Positions 7,810 through 16,631 of a stretch of 49,853 nt of DNA are shown here, piece after piece. Within the stretch, counting starts at the first letter, position 1. The number at the start of each line of letters is the position of its first letter. The notes under the pieces were generated by a model. That model saw only the letters and a list, made by a program, of their open reading frames with translations, ran no database searches and was not told where the DNA came from. The position numbers and the translations under genes are program-made. Source of the DNA: Enhydrobacter aerosaccus (lineage in GTDB: Bacteria; Pseudomonadota; Alphaproteobacteria; Reyranellales; Reyranellaceae); assembly GCA_903915535.1 (NCBI GenBank), contig CAIWTJ010000057.1:1-49853 (forward strand), given 5' to 3'.

Positions 7810-9905
7810 ACCGGCGGCCGCACGAGTTTCTCGCGGTCCCAGAGGCGATGCTTCTTGGCTGCGGCGATGAAGTCGTCGAGGCCCTTCTTGCCGTCGAGGT
7901 CGATCACTCCCAGCGCGACGTCGGGCTCGACCGCGGCCTTGGCCAGCAACGGTGCCGCCGCGTCGACATAGGTCAGCGCCTTCAGATGGCCGTAGGCATC
8001 CCGGATCCAGTTGATGGCCGAGGCCATCTCCAGCAGATCGCCGACGCCTTCCTCGGAGGGCATGACCACGCAGGCATCGAACAGGACTGACGGACCGCCG
8101 TCGACGATCATGTCGGGCTCGTGCTTGCCGCCCTTGTCGTCCTTCACCGGGCCGATCTTCGGCGCGATGAGCTTTAGCGCAGCACCCTCGCGCTTCAGCG
8201 CAGCGGTGAGGCTCGCCAGCAGGCGAGAATCGAAACCCGCCGTCACCATCACGCCGACCGTGCGGCCCTTGATCGTGGCGGGCGCCTTGGCGACCAGGCT
8301 GAGCGGCGGCGAGGGCGGCAGGTCGTCGCGCGGCTCGACCGCCGGTGTGATGTCGTCGGCCATGCCGGTCATGTTCAGCGCGGCCGCGACCCGTTCGCCC
8401 AGTTCCGGCTCGACCAGGTCGAGATGACCCAGCACGCGCGTGCGGATCGCCACGGTGACCACCTTGGAAAGCTCGAAAGTGAACGCCGAGACGATGTGGC
8501 CCTGTTCCGGCGGCGTCATCGAGCGCCAGAACTGACGGGCCTGCGAGTAGTGGTCGGCGAAGCTTTCTGGCCGCTGGCGCGTCTTGGGGCCGGCGTCCGG
8601 ATCGGGGAAGCTTGCAAAGCCGCGCACCGGATTCTCGCGCGGGCTGGCGGGATCGAGCGAATTCGGCTCGTAGTTCACGCGGCCCTCCGGCACCTGCATG
8701 CGCATGTGACCGTCGCGCTGGAAGTTGCGCATCGGGCAGACCGGCCGGTTGATCGGGATCTCATGGAAGTTGGCGCTCCCCAGCCGCGACAGCTGGGTAT
8801 CGAGATAGGAATGCAGGCGGCCCTGCAAAAGTGGATCGGCCGTGAAATCGATGCCCGGCACCAGATGGCCGGGGTGGAACGCCACCTGCTCGGTCTCGGC
8901 GAAGAAATTCGTCGGATTGCGGTCCAGCACCATGCGGCCGAGCGGCGTGAGCGGCACGACCTCCTCGGGAATGATCTTGGTCGGATCGAGGATGTCGAAG
9001 TCGAGCGCATCGGCGGTCTTCTGGTCGAAGGCCTGGACGCTCAGGGTCCATTCCGGGAAGTCGCCCTTGTCGATCGACTCCCAGAGGTCGCGGCGATGGT
9101 AGTCGGGATCGGCACCGGCGGTCTTCACCGCCTCGTCCCACACCTGCGAGGCCGCGCCGATGGACGGCCGCCAGTGGAATTTCACGAAGGTCGATTCGCC
9201 GTCGGCATTCACCAGCCGGAAGGTGTGGATGCCGAAGCCCTCGATATGGCGCAGCGAGCGCGGAATCGCGCGGTCCGACATCGCCCACATCAACATGTGG
9301 GTACTCTCGGGCGTGAGAGATACGAAATCCCAGAAGGTGTCGTGCGCCGAGGCCGCCTGCGGGAAGCCGCGGTCCGGCTCCATCTTCACCGAGTGGATCA
9401 AGTCGGGGAACTTGATGGCGTCCTGGATGAAGAAGACGGGGATGTTGTTGCCGACCAGGTCGAAATTGCCGTCGTCGGTATAGAACTTGACCGCGAAGCC
9501 ACGCACGTCGCGCGGCGTGTCGACCGAGCCCGCGCCGCCCGCGACGGTCGAGAAGCGCGCGAACACCTTGGTGCGCTTCTTCGGGTTCGACAGGAACGCG
9601 GCCTTGCTGAGCTTCGACCAGTTCTTGAACGGCTCGAAATAGCCGTGCGCGGCCGATCCGCGCGCATGCACGATGCGCTCGGGAATGCGCTCGTGGTCGA
9701 AGTGGGTGATTTTCTCACGGAGGATGAAATCCTCCATCAGAGTCGGGCCGCGCGCGCCGCTCTTCAACGAATTCTGGTTGTCGGCGATCGGGGTGCCCTG
9801 ATTGGTCGTCAGAGTCTGCGCATCCGAAGTAGTCGTTTGATGCAACTCGCCGCCGCCAGACTTCTTGACGCCGTTTGCTGTCTTGTTCGTCTTCGCCTTG
9901 GCCAA
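7806..9905 (-). CDS. katE: Large-subunit (clade 2) catalase, HPII type
   Basis: Monofunctional haem catalase of 699 residues, the length of E. coli KatE. The catalytic block [17 protein letters not shown] contains H80. The active-site Asn region [11 protein letters not shown] is at about 152-162, and the proximal haem Tyr is near residue 367 ([10 protein letters not shown]). After the core comes the family's C-terminal flavodoxin/DJ-1-like domain (about 555-699). It is first in the operon katE-ligD-ku, so peroxide removal and end joining share a transcript. The 123-bp gap to the divergent paoA should hold the promoters. Confidence 0.97.
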   Translation of the reverse strand: MAKAKTNKTANGVKKSGGGELHQTTTSDAQTLTTNQGTPIADNQNSLKSGARGPTLMEDFILREKITHFDHERIPERIVHARGSAAHGYFEPFKNWSKLSKAAFLSNPKKRTKVFARFSTVAGGAGSVDTPRDVRGFAVKFYTDDGNFDLVGNNIPVFFIQDAIKFPDLIHSVKMEPDRGFPQAASAHDTFWDFVSLTPESTHMLMWAMSDRAIPRSLRHIEGFGIHTFRLVNADGESTFVKFHWRPSIGAASQVWDEAVKTAGADPDYHRRDLWESIDKGDFPEWTLSVQAFDQKTADALDFDILDPTKIIPEEVVPLTPLGRMVLDRNPTNFFAETEQVAFHPGHLVPGIDFTADPLLQGRLHSYLDTQLSRLGSANFHEIPINRPVCPMRNFQRDGHMRMQVPEGRVNYEPNSLDPASPRENPVRGFASFPDPDAGPKTRQRPESFADHYSQARQFWRSMTPPEQGHIVSAFTFELSKVVTVAIRTRVLGHLDLVEPELGERVAAALNMTGMADDITPAVEPRDDLPPSPPLSLVAKAPATIKGRTVGVMVTAGFDSRLLASLTAALKREGAALKLIAPKIGPVKDDKGGKHEPDMIVDGGPSVLFDACVVMPSEEGVGDLLEMASAINWIRDAYGHLKALTYVDAAAPLLAKAAVEPDVALGVIDLDGKKGLDDFIAAAKKHRLWDREKLVRPPV

Positions 9906-10028
9906 GGTTCGACCCCTTTACGCTGAACAAAATCCCGTGATTGGGAGATGAGGAGTCCAACGGAGCGGGCGGGGAGTCGTTGCAAAACGGTACGGGAACG
10001 GGCGTTCCGGTCGAGTCGTTATCTCCCC

Positions 10029-10664
10029 ATGCCGGACAAGACCCTCCTGACCCGCCGCCTCCTTGGAACCACCGCTCTGGCGAGCGCCGTTGCCGCCAAG
10101 CACCTCCACGCCCAACCCCAGGTGGCCGCGACCCGGCCGCCGGCGCCGGGAAACATCGACGTCGACCTCGATGTGAATGGCCACACGCACAAACTCTCGC
10201 TCGACCCGCGCACCACGCTTCTCGACGCGATGCGCGATCATCTCGGGCTTACCGGAACGAAGAAGGGCTGCGATCACGGCCAGTGCGGTGCCTGTACCGT
10301 GCTGGTCAACGGTGTGCGCCTGAATTCCTGCCTGTCGCTCGCCGCGTCGCGCGAGGGCGACAAGATCGTCACCATCGAAGGGCTGGCGGAAGGCGACAAG
10401 CTGCATCCCATGCAGGCCGCGTTCGTGAAGGCCGACGCCTTCCAGTGCGGCTTCTGCACGCCGGGCCAGATCTGCTCGGCGGTCGGCATGGTGTCGGAGC
10501 TGCAGCGCGGCGTGCCGTCCTCCGTCGCACTGGATTTCGCGAGCAAGCCCACCGGCAGCGTCGAGGAAGTGCGCGAGCGCATGAGCGGCAACATCTGCCG
10601 CTGCGCCGCCTATCCCAACATCGTGGCCGCCATCATCGCCGCATCGGAAGGCACGCCGACATGA
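10029..10664 (+). CDS. paoA: Periplasmic aldehyde oxidoreductase, [2Fe-2S] subunit (PaoA-like)
   Basis: Small iron-sulfur subunit of a xanthine-oxidase-family enzyme that passes electrons from the molybdenum centre. From ATG 10029 it has 211 residues. A twin-arginine export signal ([18 protein letters not shown]9-R10) marks the complex as periplasmic. Plant-type ferredoxin cysteines are C81, C86, C89 and C101; the second cluster uses C140, C143, C190 and C192. A longer in-frame start at 9948 would place arginine-rich sequence before the Tat signal and is rejected. It overlaps the next gene as ATGA. Confidence 0.93.
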   Translation: MPDKTLLTRRLLGTTALASAVAAKHLHAQPQVAATRPPAPGNIDVDLDVNGHTHKLSLDPRTTLLDAMRDHLGLTGTKKGCDHGQCGACTVLVNGVRLNSCLSLAASREGDKIVTIEGLAEGDKLHPMQAAFVKADAFQCGFCTPGQICSAVGMVSELQRGVPSSVALDFASKPTGSVEEVRERMSGNICRCAAYPNIVAAIIAASEGTPT

Positions 10665-11647
10665 GAGCCTTCACCTACGAACGCGCCAAAGACGTCGATG
10701 CCGCCGTGGCCGCCGCGCAAAACCCCGGCGCGCGCTTCATCGCGGGCGGCACCAATCTGCTGGATTTGATGAAGGTCGAGGTCGAGAAGCCCGCACACCT
10801 GATCGACGTCTCGCGCCTGCCGCTGAAGGACATCGTCGATGCCGCCGACGGCGGGCTCACCATCGGCGCGATGGTGACCAACACCGATCTCGCGGCCGAC
10901 AAGCGCGTGATCGAACGCTACCCGATACTGACGCGCGCCATCGTGAACGGCGCCTCGGCGCAGTTGCGCAACCAGGCCAGCACCGGCGGCAACCTCCTGC
11001 AGCGCACGCGCTGCCCTTATTTCTATGACGTGTCGAAGCCCTGCAACAAACGCGCGCCCGGCAGCGGCTGCTCGGCGCTTCAGGGCATCAACCGCATGAA
11101 CGCGGTGCTGGGCGGCAGCGACGCCTGCATCGCCGTGCACCCGTCCGACATGGCGGTCGCGATGATGGCGCTCGACGCAAGGATCGAGACCAAGGGCGGC
11201 GCCAAGGGTGGCCGCACCCTCCCCATCGCCGAGCTCTACCGGCTGCCCGAGCGCACGCCAGAGCGCGAAACCAATCTCGAGCCGGGCGAGCTCATCACAT
11301 CGGTGATCCTGCCGCCCGCGCCACCGGGCAGGCAGACCTACCGCAAGGTGCGGGATCGCGCGTCCTATGCCTTCGCCCTGGTCTCGGTGGCGGCGATCCT
11401 CGACATCGACGACGAGCGCAAGGTGCGCGGGGCGCGGCTGGCGCTGGGCGGCGTCGGCACCGTGCCGTGGCGCGCGCGCGATGCCGAGCAGGGCATGTCG
11501 GGCGCCGTCGTGGGCGACAAGACGTTCCAGGCGGCCGGCGAGGTCGCCGTCGCGGGCGCCCAGGGCCACGGCGGCAACGATTTCAAGATCCCGCTCGCCA
11601 GGCGCACGATCGCGCGGGCGTTCACCGACCTCACCGCGAAGGCCTGA
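10661..11647 (+). CDS. paoB: Aldehyde oxidoreductase FAD-binding subunit (PaoB-like)
   Basis: FAD subunit (328 residues) of the molybdenum hydroxylase. FAD-binding motifs are [15 protein letters not shown] near residues 24-38 and [19 protein letters not shown] near 105-123. The extra cysteines in [13 protein letters not shown]...GSGC match the [4Fe-4S] insertion found in PaoB-type subunits. ATG 10661 overlaps the paoA stop. It has no signal of its own, as expected if it is carried out with the Tat-bearing PaoA. It is followed 2 bp later by the catalytic subunit gene. Confidence 0.93.
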   Translation: MRAFTYERAKDVDAAVAAAQNPGARFIAGGTNLLDLMKVEVEKPAHLIDVSRLPLKDIVDAADGGLTIGAMVTNTDLAADKRVIERYPILTRAIVNGASAQLRNQASTGGNLLQRTRCPYFYDVSKPCNKRAPGSGCSALQGINRMNAVLGGSDACIAVHPSDMAVAMMALDARIETKGGAKGGRTLPIAELYRLPERTPERETNLEPGELITSVILPPAPPGRQTYRKVRDRASYAFALVSVAAILDIDDERKVRGARLALGGVGTVPWRARDAEQGMSGAVVGDKTFQAAGEVAVAGAQGHGGNDFKIPLARRTIARAFTDLTAKA

Positions 11648-11649
11648 GC

Positions 11650-13746
11650 ATGGCGCACGTCATCGGAGAACCCATCGACCGCATCGACGGTCACGCCAAG
11701 GTCACCGGCAAGGCGGTCTACGCCGCCGACGCCAAGACCCAGAAGCTGGCGTTCGGCGCGATCGCCACGGCGACGATCGCCTACGGAGAGATCACGAGCA
11801 TCGACGCCAGCGAAGCGCGCCGCCAGCCCGGCGTCCTGATGGTGATGACGCACGAGAACGCCCCCGAGCAGGCGCCGTGGGTGCCGAAAGCAGAAGACCC
11901 GTTCGCCCGGCCCAAGCCCCAGCTCGACAGCAAGAAGATCCAGTATTTCGGCCAGCCGGTGGCGCTGGTCGTGGCCGAGACGTTCGAGGCCGCGCGCGAG
12001 GCGGCGGCGCTGATCCAGATCACCTACCTCGCGAACAAGGGCGCGTTCGACATCGAAGCGCCGGATCGGGAGATCAAGGACCCCAAGACCGACGTCGTGG
12101 GCAAGCCGGCGGCGAGCAAGATCGGCGACATCGACACCGCGATGCGCACCGCCGCCGTCACCGTCGATTCGACCTACAAGACGCCCTACCAGAACCACAA
12201 CATGATGGAGCCGCACGCCAGCACGGCGGAGTGGACCGGCAACATGCTCACCGTGCGCTCGGCGGTGCAACTCGTGGAGTCCGCGCACCAGTGCATCGCC
12301 ACCACGCTCAAGGTGCCGCCCGACCAGGTCGAGGTGATCGCCGAGTTCATCGGCGGCGGCTTCGGCGGCAAGCTGCCGGTCTATGGCGACGCGATCCTGG
12401 CCGCCCTGGCGGCGCGCGAGCTCAAGCGCCCGGTGAAGGTCGTGCTGACGCGCCAGCAGATGTTCCACGTCACCACGCATCGCGGCGCCTCGATCCAGCG
12501 CGTGCGCCTGGCCGCCACGCAGGACGGCACGCTGACGGGCATCGCCCACGAGTCGGTGGCTCAGACCGCGCGCGCCGACGATTTCGTCGAGCCGATCGTG
12601 GCGCCCACGCGCTCGCTCTACGCCGCGCCCAACCGGCTGACCGCCCAGCAGACGGTCGTGCTCGATCTTCCCATCCCGGGCTCGATGCGCGCGCCCGGCG
12701 AAGCCATCGGCCTGCTGGCGCTCGAGCAGGCGATCGACGAACTCGCGGTGAAGCTCGACAAGGACCCTATCGAGCTGCGCCTGAAGAACGAGCCCAAGGA
12801 AGATCCCGAGAAGCACATCCCGTTCTCGACGCGCAACCTGGTGGCCTGCCTGCAGCAGGGCGCCGAGCGCTTCGGCTGGAACAAGCGCAGCGCCAAGCCG
12901 GGCGCCAACAAACAGGGGCAATGGCTGGTCGGCATGGGCGTGGCGGCGGCGATCCGCGGCAACATCCTGCGCAAGGCCGAGGCGAAGGTGACGATGAACA
13001 GCGCCACGTCGGCCACGGTCGAAATGGACATGACCGACATCGGCACCGGCTCCTACACGATCTTCGCCCAGATCGCGGCCGAGATCCTCGACATCCCGCT
13101 CGAAGGCGTGACGGTGAAGCTCGGCCACAGCTCCTATCCGATCACGCCGGGCTCGGGCGGATCGTTCGGCGCGTCGAGCTGCGGTGCTGCGTTGCTGGAC
13201 GCCTGCAAGAAGCTGAAGGCCCGCCTCGACAAGCACGAGGGGCCGCAGGGCCTGTCGGCGATGGGCAGGGTCGAACCCGGCGACGAGTACAAGAAGTTTG
13301 CGCAGTTCGCCTACGGCGCGCACTTCGCCGAGGTCGGCGTCGACGCCGACACGGGCGAGGTGCGGCTGCGGCGCATGCTGGGCGTGTTCGATGCCGGCCG
13401 CATCCTCAACGCCAAGACGGCGCGCTCGCAGATGATCGGCGGCATGATCTGGGGCGTGAGTTCGGCCCTGTTCGAGAACCAGGAAGTCGACACGCGCTAC
13501 GGCTCGTTCGTGAACGTCGATCTCGCCAACTATCACGTGCCGGTGCATGCCGACGTGCCGGCGGTCGAGGCGATCGCCCTGAAGGTCTTCGACGAGCACG
13601 CCAATGCGCTGGGCTCGAAGGGCGTGGGCGAGTTGGGAATCTGCGGCGCGGGCGCCGCCGTCTCCAACGCGATCTACAACGCCTGTGGCGCGCGGGTGCG
13701 CGAGTATCCGATCACGCTCGATAAAGTGCTGCCGGCGTTGGGCTGA
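11650..13746 (+). CDS. paoC: Aldehyde oxidoreductase molybdenum-binding subunit (PaoC-like)
   Basis: Catalytic subunit of 698 residues binding the molybdopterin (cytosine dinucleotide type in PaoC). The N-terminal block GEPIDRIDGHAKVTGKAVYAAD is the aldehyde oxidase a/b hammerhead start. EFIGGGFGGKLPVYGD and GSMRAPGEAIG are cofactor-binding segments, and the base-catalyst glutamate is near residue 661 in GVGELGICG. The three subunit genes form one operon. The XdhC/PaoD-type cofactor chaperone normally linked to such operons is not in the window. The last 35 bp are overlapped by a small gene on the other strand. Confidence 0.94.
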   Translation: MAHVIGEPIDRIDGHAKVTGKAVYAADAKTQKLAFGAIATATIAYGEITSIDASEARRQPGVLMVMTHENAPEQAPWVPKAEDPFARPKPQLDSKKIQYFGQPVALVVAETFEAAREAAALIQITYLANKGAFDIEAPDREIKDPKTDVVGKPAASKIGDIDTAMRTAAVTVDSTYKTPYQNHNMMEPHASTAEWTGNMLTVRSAVQLVESAHQCIATTLKVPPDQVEVIAEFIGGGFGGKLPVYGDAILAALAARELKRPVKVVLTRQQMFHVTTHRGASIQRVRLAATQDGTLTGIAHESVAQTARADDFVEPIVAPTRSLYAAPNRLTAQQTVVLDLPIPGSMRAPGEAIGLLALEQAIDELAVKLDKDPIELRLKNEPKEDPEKHIPFSTRNLVACLQQGAERFGWNKRSAKPGANKQGQWLVGMGVAAAIRGNILRKAEAKVTMNSATSATVEMDMTDIGTGSYTIFAQIAAEILDIPLEGVTVKLGHSSYPITPGSGGSFGASSCGAALLDACKKLKARLDKHEGPQGLSAMGRVEPGDEYKKFAQFAYGAHFAEVGVDADTGEVRLRRMLGVFDAGRILNAKTARSQMIGGMIWGVSSALFENQEVDTRYGSFVNVDLANYHVPVHADVPAVEAIALKVFDEHANALGSKGVGELGICGAGAAVSNAIYNACGARVREYPITLDKVLPALG

Positions 13747-13867
13747 CCGCGGAAGCGATAGACGCCTGCTGCGCCCGGCCGCGGCGCTGCTCATCGTAAT
13801 TGTCGGGCTCGATGGCGTAGGCCATGAGCAAAAGCGTCGACGCGGCGATCAGCAATTTCGTGAACAT
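13712..13867 (-). CDS. Small secreted or membrane-anchored peptide (51 aa, hypothetical)
   Basis: A short frame from ATG 13867 to TGA 13712. It is preceded by a strong Shine-Dalgarno AGGAG six bases upstream. The product starts MFTKLLIAASTLLLMAYA, a convincing signal peptide or anchor, followed by an acidic then arginine-rich stretch (EPDNYDEQRRGRAQQ). Its 3' end overlaps paoC on the opposite strand by 35 bp. No family recognised. The ribosome site and signal sequence argue that it is real; length is the main doubt. Confidence 0.55.
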   Translation of the reverse strand: MFTKLLIAASTLLLMAYAIEPDNYDEQRRGRAQQASIASAVSPTPAALYRA

Positions 13868-13910
13868 GCGAAGCTCCTCCCGCCGGGAAGCTTAAGGCCG
13901 CTCCGTCTCC

Positions 13911-13934
13911 AAACCGCTGCGGGTTTTTGTTTCT
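13911..13934 (+). terminator. Possible intrinsic terminator after paoABC
   Basis: On the plus strand AAACC ... GGTTT can pair around a six-base loop and is followed at once by a T-rich run (TTTGTTTCTT). The stem is short, so this is a weak call. The position, between the convergent paoC and mnmE ends, is suitable. Confidence 0.4.
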
Positions 13935-13962
13935 TATGTTTTGTCGCAGAGTGTGAAGGCTT

Positions 13963-15339
13963 CTACTTACCGATGCAGAAGTCCCGGAAGATCACGTCCA
14001 GCAACTCGTCGATGCGCACCGTGCCGGTGATGCGGCCCAAGGCACGCATCGCCAGCCGCAGGTCTTCGGCGGCCAGCGCGACTTCTGGGGCCTGAAGAGC
14101 GCGGCCGAGCGCCGCGTGCGCCTCGACCAACGCCTCGCGGTGACGGGCGCGGGTGAGCGGCGGGGCCGCACCTTCCTCCATCAGCTGCGCGGCCGATCGC
14201 TCGAGCCGCGCAAGCAGCTCGGGCAGGCCCGTGCCGTCCTTGGCAGAGAGCGACACGATTCCGACGCCGCTTGCCGGCGCGAGGTCGGTCTTGTTGACGA
14301 CGACAATGTCGCGCGTCGCATCCCAGCGTCCGGTCGCGGCGGTGAGCGCCTGCATCTCCGACTGCCAATCCGAGGCGGCATCCAGCACCAGCACGCGCAG
14401 ATCGGCGGAGTCGGCGCGGGCGCGGGCCCGGCGCACGCCTTCCTGCTCGATGGCGTCGGTCGAGGCGCGGATGCCCGCGGTGTCGGCCAGCACCACCGGC
14501 CAGCCGCCGAGGTCGAGATGGACTTCGATCACGTCGCGTGTCGTGCCCGCGGTTTCCGACACGATGGCGGCATCGCGCCGCGCGAGCAGGTTGAGCAGCG
14601 AGGATTTGCCGGCGTTGGGCGGGCCGATGATCGCGATGTGCAGCCCGTCGCGCAGGCGCTCGCCGCGTCTGTCGTCGAGATGCGCCGCCAGCTCGCCCTG
14701 AAGCTGCGTGACGCCCTTTTTCACCTCATCGCCGACACCGGGCGGCAGGTCCTCGTCGGGGAAATCGATCGCGGCCTCGAGGTGGGCGAGCGCGCGCAGG
14801 CCGAGCGTGCGCCAATCCTCGTACAGGCGATGCAGCGAACCCTGCATCTGCTGGATCGCCACGCGCCGTTGCTGGTCGGTTTCGGCCGCGACGAGATCGG
14901 CGATGGCTTCGGCGCGCGTGAGGTCGAGCTTACCGTGCTCGAAGGCGCGGCGCGTGAATTCCCCCGGCTCGGCCAATCTGCAGAAGCCCAGCCGGCCAAT
15001 CGCCGCCAGCGCCGCATTCACGACGGCGCGTCCGCCGTGCAGATGCAGCTCGGCCATCATCTCGCCGGTCTCGGTGTGCGGCGCCTCGAACCACACCACC
15101 AGCCCGCGGTCGATCTCCTCGCCGGTCGCGGGATCGAGCACGCCGCGCACCACCATGCGGCGCGGCTCGGGCAGCGAGGGATCGCGCGCCGAGTAGCCGC
15201 GCTCGAAGGCCTTGGGCTCGGTGAGGAAGATCAGCGCCTCGGGCGCGCGCGGACCGCTCAAGCGAATCACCGACACCGCGCCCGGCGCGGCGCGCGAGGG
15301 CGCGGGCGTGCCGAGCGCGTAGATCGTGGCGGCGGTCAT
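13963..15339 (-). CDS. mnmE: tRNA modification GTPase MnmE (TrmE)
   Basis: GTPase that with MnmG modifies wobble U34 of tRNA. The 458-residue protein has the N-terminal tetrahydrofolate-binding domain (TIYALGTPAPSRAAPGAVSVIRLSG). Its inserted G domain carries G1 GPPNAGKS (239-246), the DTAG motif, and G4 NKTD. It ends in the diagnostic FCIGK tail, whose cysteine is functionally important in the family. ATG 15339 directly follows the stop of the upstream HhH gene (TAGATG), implying cotranscription. In most alphaproteobacteria mnmG follows directly; here ku-ligD-katE and paoABC lie between them. Confidence 0.98.
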   Translation of the reverse strand: MTAATIYALGTPAPSRAAPGAVSVIRLSGPRAPEALIFLTEPKAFERGYSARDPSLPEPRRMVVRGVLDPATGEEIDRGLVVWFEAPHTETGEMMAELHLHGGRAVVNAALAAIGRLGFCRLAEPGEFTRRAFEHGKLDLTRAEAIADLVAAETDQQRRVAIQQMQGSLHRLYEDWRTLGLRALAHLEAAIDFPDEDLPPGVGDEVKKGVTQLQGELAAHLDDRRGERLRDGLHIAIIGPPNAGKSSLLNLLARRDAAIVSETAGTTRDVIEVHLDLGGWPVVLADTAGIRASTDAIEQEGVRRARARADSADLRVLVLDAASDWQSEMQALTAATGRWDATRDIVVVNKTDLAPASGVGIVSLSAKDGTGLPELLARLERSAAQLMEEGAAPPLTRARHREALVEAHAALGRALQAPEVALAAEDLRLAMRALGRITGTVRIDELLDVIFRDFCIGK

Positions 15340-15675
15340 CTATCTTCTGGCGGGCACGGGCGTGGCGGGGCGCGGCGCCGGCGCGACGGGTGCCGCACGC
15401 GCGGCCACCTTGTCGGCGATCTTTTCGTACAGCGCCTCGGGGATCAGCCGGCGCTCGACCAGCTCGGTCTTCACCTTGAACGGCCGCGCGCGGATGATCG
15501 CGTCGGCCCGCACCTCGCCGATGCCGTCGAGGGTCATGAGATCGCCGCGGCTGGCACTATTGATGTCGATCTGGTTGGCCGCGGGCGTCGCTGGAGCGGC
15601 GCGCGTCTGCGCATCGGCGACGCCGAACGCCAGGATCATGCAGAGGAATGCCCAGAGAAAAGCAAAGTAACGCAT
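15340..15675 (-). CDS. Exported ComEA-like helix-hairpin-helix protein
   Basis: Predicted 111-residue protein with a signal peptide (MRYFAFLWAFLCMILAFGVADA) and one helix-hairpin-helix domain: IDINSASRGDLMTLDGIGEVRADAIIRARPF, the ComEA/T2SK-type core. The C-terminal tail is Ala/Pro-rich. ComEA proteins bind DNA at the cell surface during uptake, but short exported HhH proteins of this kind are widespread and often uncharacterised. It abuts mnmE and begins 7 bp after the upstream sugar-binding protein gene. The domain call is secure, the role is not. Confidence 0.85.
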   Translation of the reverse strand: MRYFAFLWAFLCMILAFGVADAQTRAAPATPAANQIDINSASRGDLMTLDGIGEVRADAIIRARPFKVKTELVERRLIPEALYEKIADKVAARAAPVAPAPRPATPVPARR

Positions 15676-15682
15676 CGGCGGA

Positions 15683-16573
15683 TTATCGCACGATCTCTTC
15701 CCACGGGGGACAGGGGCGCTCGGCGAACGGGACTTTCCAGCGTGCGCAGTTGCCGCGGTCGATCAGCTCGGCCGGAACCATGATCTCTGCGGGCACCAGC
15801 TCGCCGCGCAGATGCCGCAGCACCGCGCGGGCCGCGATCGCCGCGATATTGAAGGCGCTGAAGTCGGCGCTGGCCAGCATGGTGCCGCGCTCGATGTGCT
15901 CGATCGCGGCCGGCAGGCCGTTGATGCCGACGACCTTTGCCCGGCGTCCCGCCGCGTCGAGCGCGTCGAGGGCACCGAAGGCCATTAGGTCGTTGGCCGT
16001 CCACACGCCGTCGATGCGCGCGTGCCTCTCCAACAGCCCGGCCATCGCGATCTGCGCCGGCGGCTGTTGCAGGTGGCCGACCGCCATGTCGACCAGCTCG
16101 ATCCCGGGGAAGCGGCCCAAGGTCGCGCGCAATCCGCGCACGCGGGCGCGGCTGGTCGGCGCGGCCTGCGGACCTTCGAGGCCGACCACGCGGCCCGTGC
16201 CACCCAGGGCCTCGAACAGCGCGGTGGCCGTGCGCCGGCCGATCGCCTCGTCGTCGGAGCCCACGAAGGTGAGGGCGGGCCCCTGCATGCGGTTGATGAA
16301 CAGCGCCACGGGGATGCCGGCGGCGTCCAGGCGGACGAGATCCTCCTGCATCGCCACGTCATCGGTTGGATTGAGCACCACGGCGGCGGGCCGGGCAGCC
16401 AGCGCCTCGGTCACCAGGGCCTTTTGCTCGCCGACGTCGTCGAGTGTCTGCGGGACGTAGTGAATCGTTCGCGCGCCGGCCTCCGCCGCCACCCGGTCGA
16501 CCGCCAGCCGCGCGGCCGCATAGGCGGGGTTGACCCGGTTCTTGGTGAAAACGGCGAGTACGGGTTGGGCCAT
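15683..16573 (-). CDS. Substrate-binding-protein-fold sugar-binding protein without export signal
   Basis: The 296-residue product matches the periplasmic sugar-binding (RbsB-like, Peripla_BP_4) fold: the start VLAVFTKNRVNPAYAAARLAVDRVA, ALVTEALAARPAAVVLNPTDDV, and TANDLMAFGALDALDAAGR. No signal peptide is present; the chain begins MAQPVLAVFTK directly at the first beta strand. There is no ABC ATPase or permease nearby and no HTH domain. It may be a cytoplasmic sensor, or the true start with a signal may be lost. It is divergent from glnD with 58 bp between starts. Confidence 0.75.
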   Translation of the reverse strand: MAQPVLAVFTKNRVNPAYAAARLAVDRVAAEAGARTIHYVPQTLDDVGEQKALVTEALAARPAAVVLNPTDDVAMQEDLVRLDAAGIPVALFINRMQGPALTFVGSDDEAIGRRTATALFEALGGTGRVVGLEGPQAAPTSRARVRGLRATLGRFPGIELVDMAVGHLQQPPAQIAMAGLLERHARIDGVWTANDLMAFGALDALDAAGRRAKVVGINGLPAAIEHIERGTMLASADFSAFNIAAIAARAVLRHLRGELVPAEIMVPAELIDRGNCARWKVPFAERPCPPWEEIVR

Positions 16574-16631
16574 GCCGCCCTATTTTACCCCCTCCGCGCC
16601 CTGTAGTATCCGCCCAGAGAAAAAATCCAGA

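Noticed and set aside
9948..10028. N-terminal extension of the [2Fe-2S] subunit
   Set aside because: The residues are arginine-rich and unlike a signal; the Tat signal begins at ATG 10029.
11365..13794. Long minus-strand frame opposite paoB/paoC
   Set aside because: Low-complexity His/Arg/Asp-rich translation. The plus strand encodes full-length aldehyde oxidoreductase subunits.
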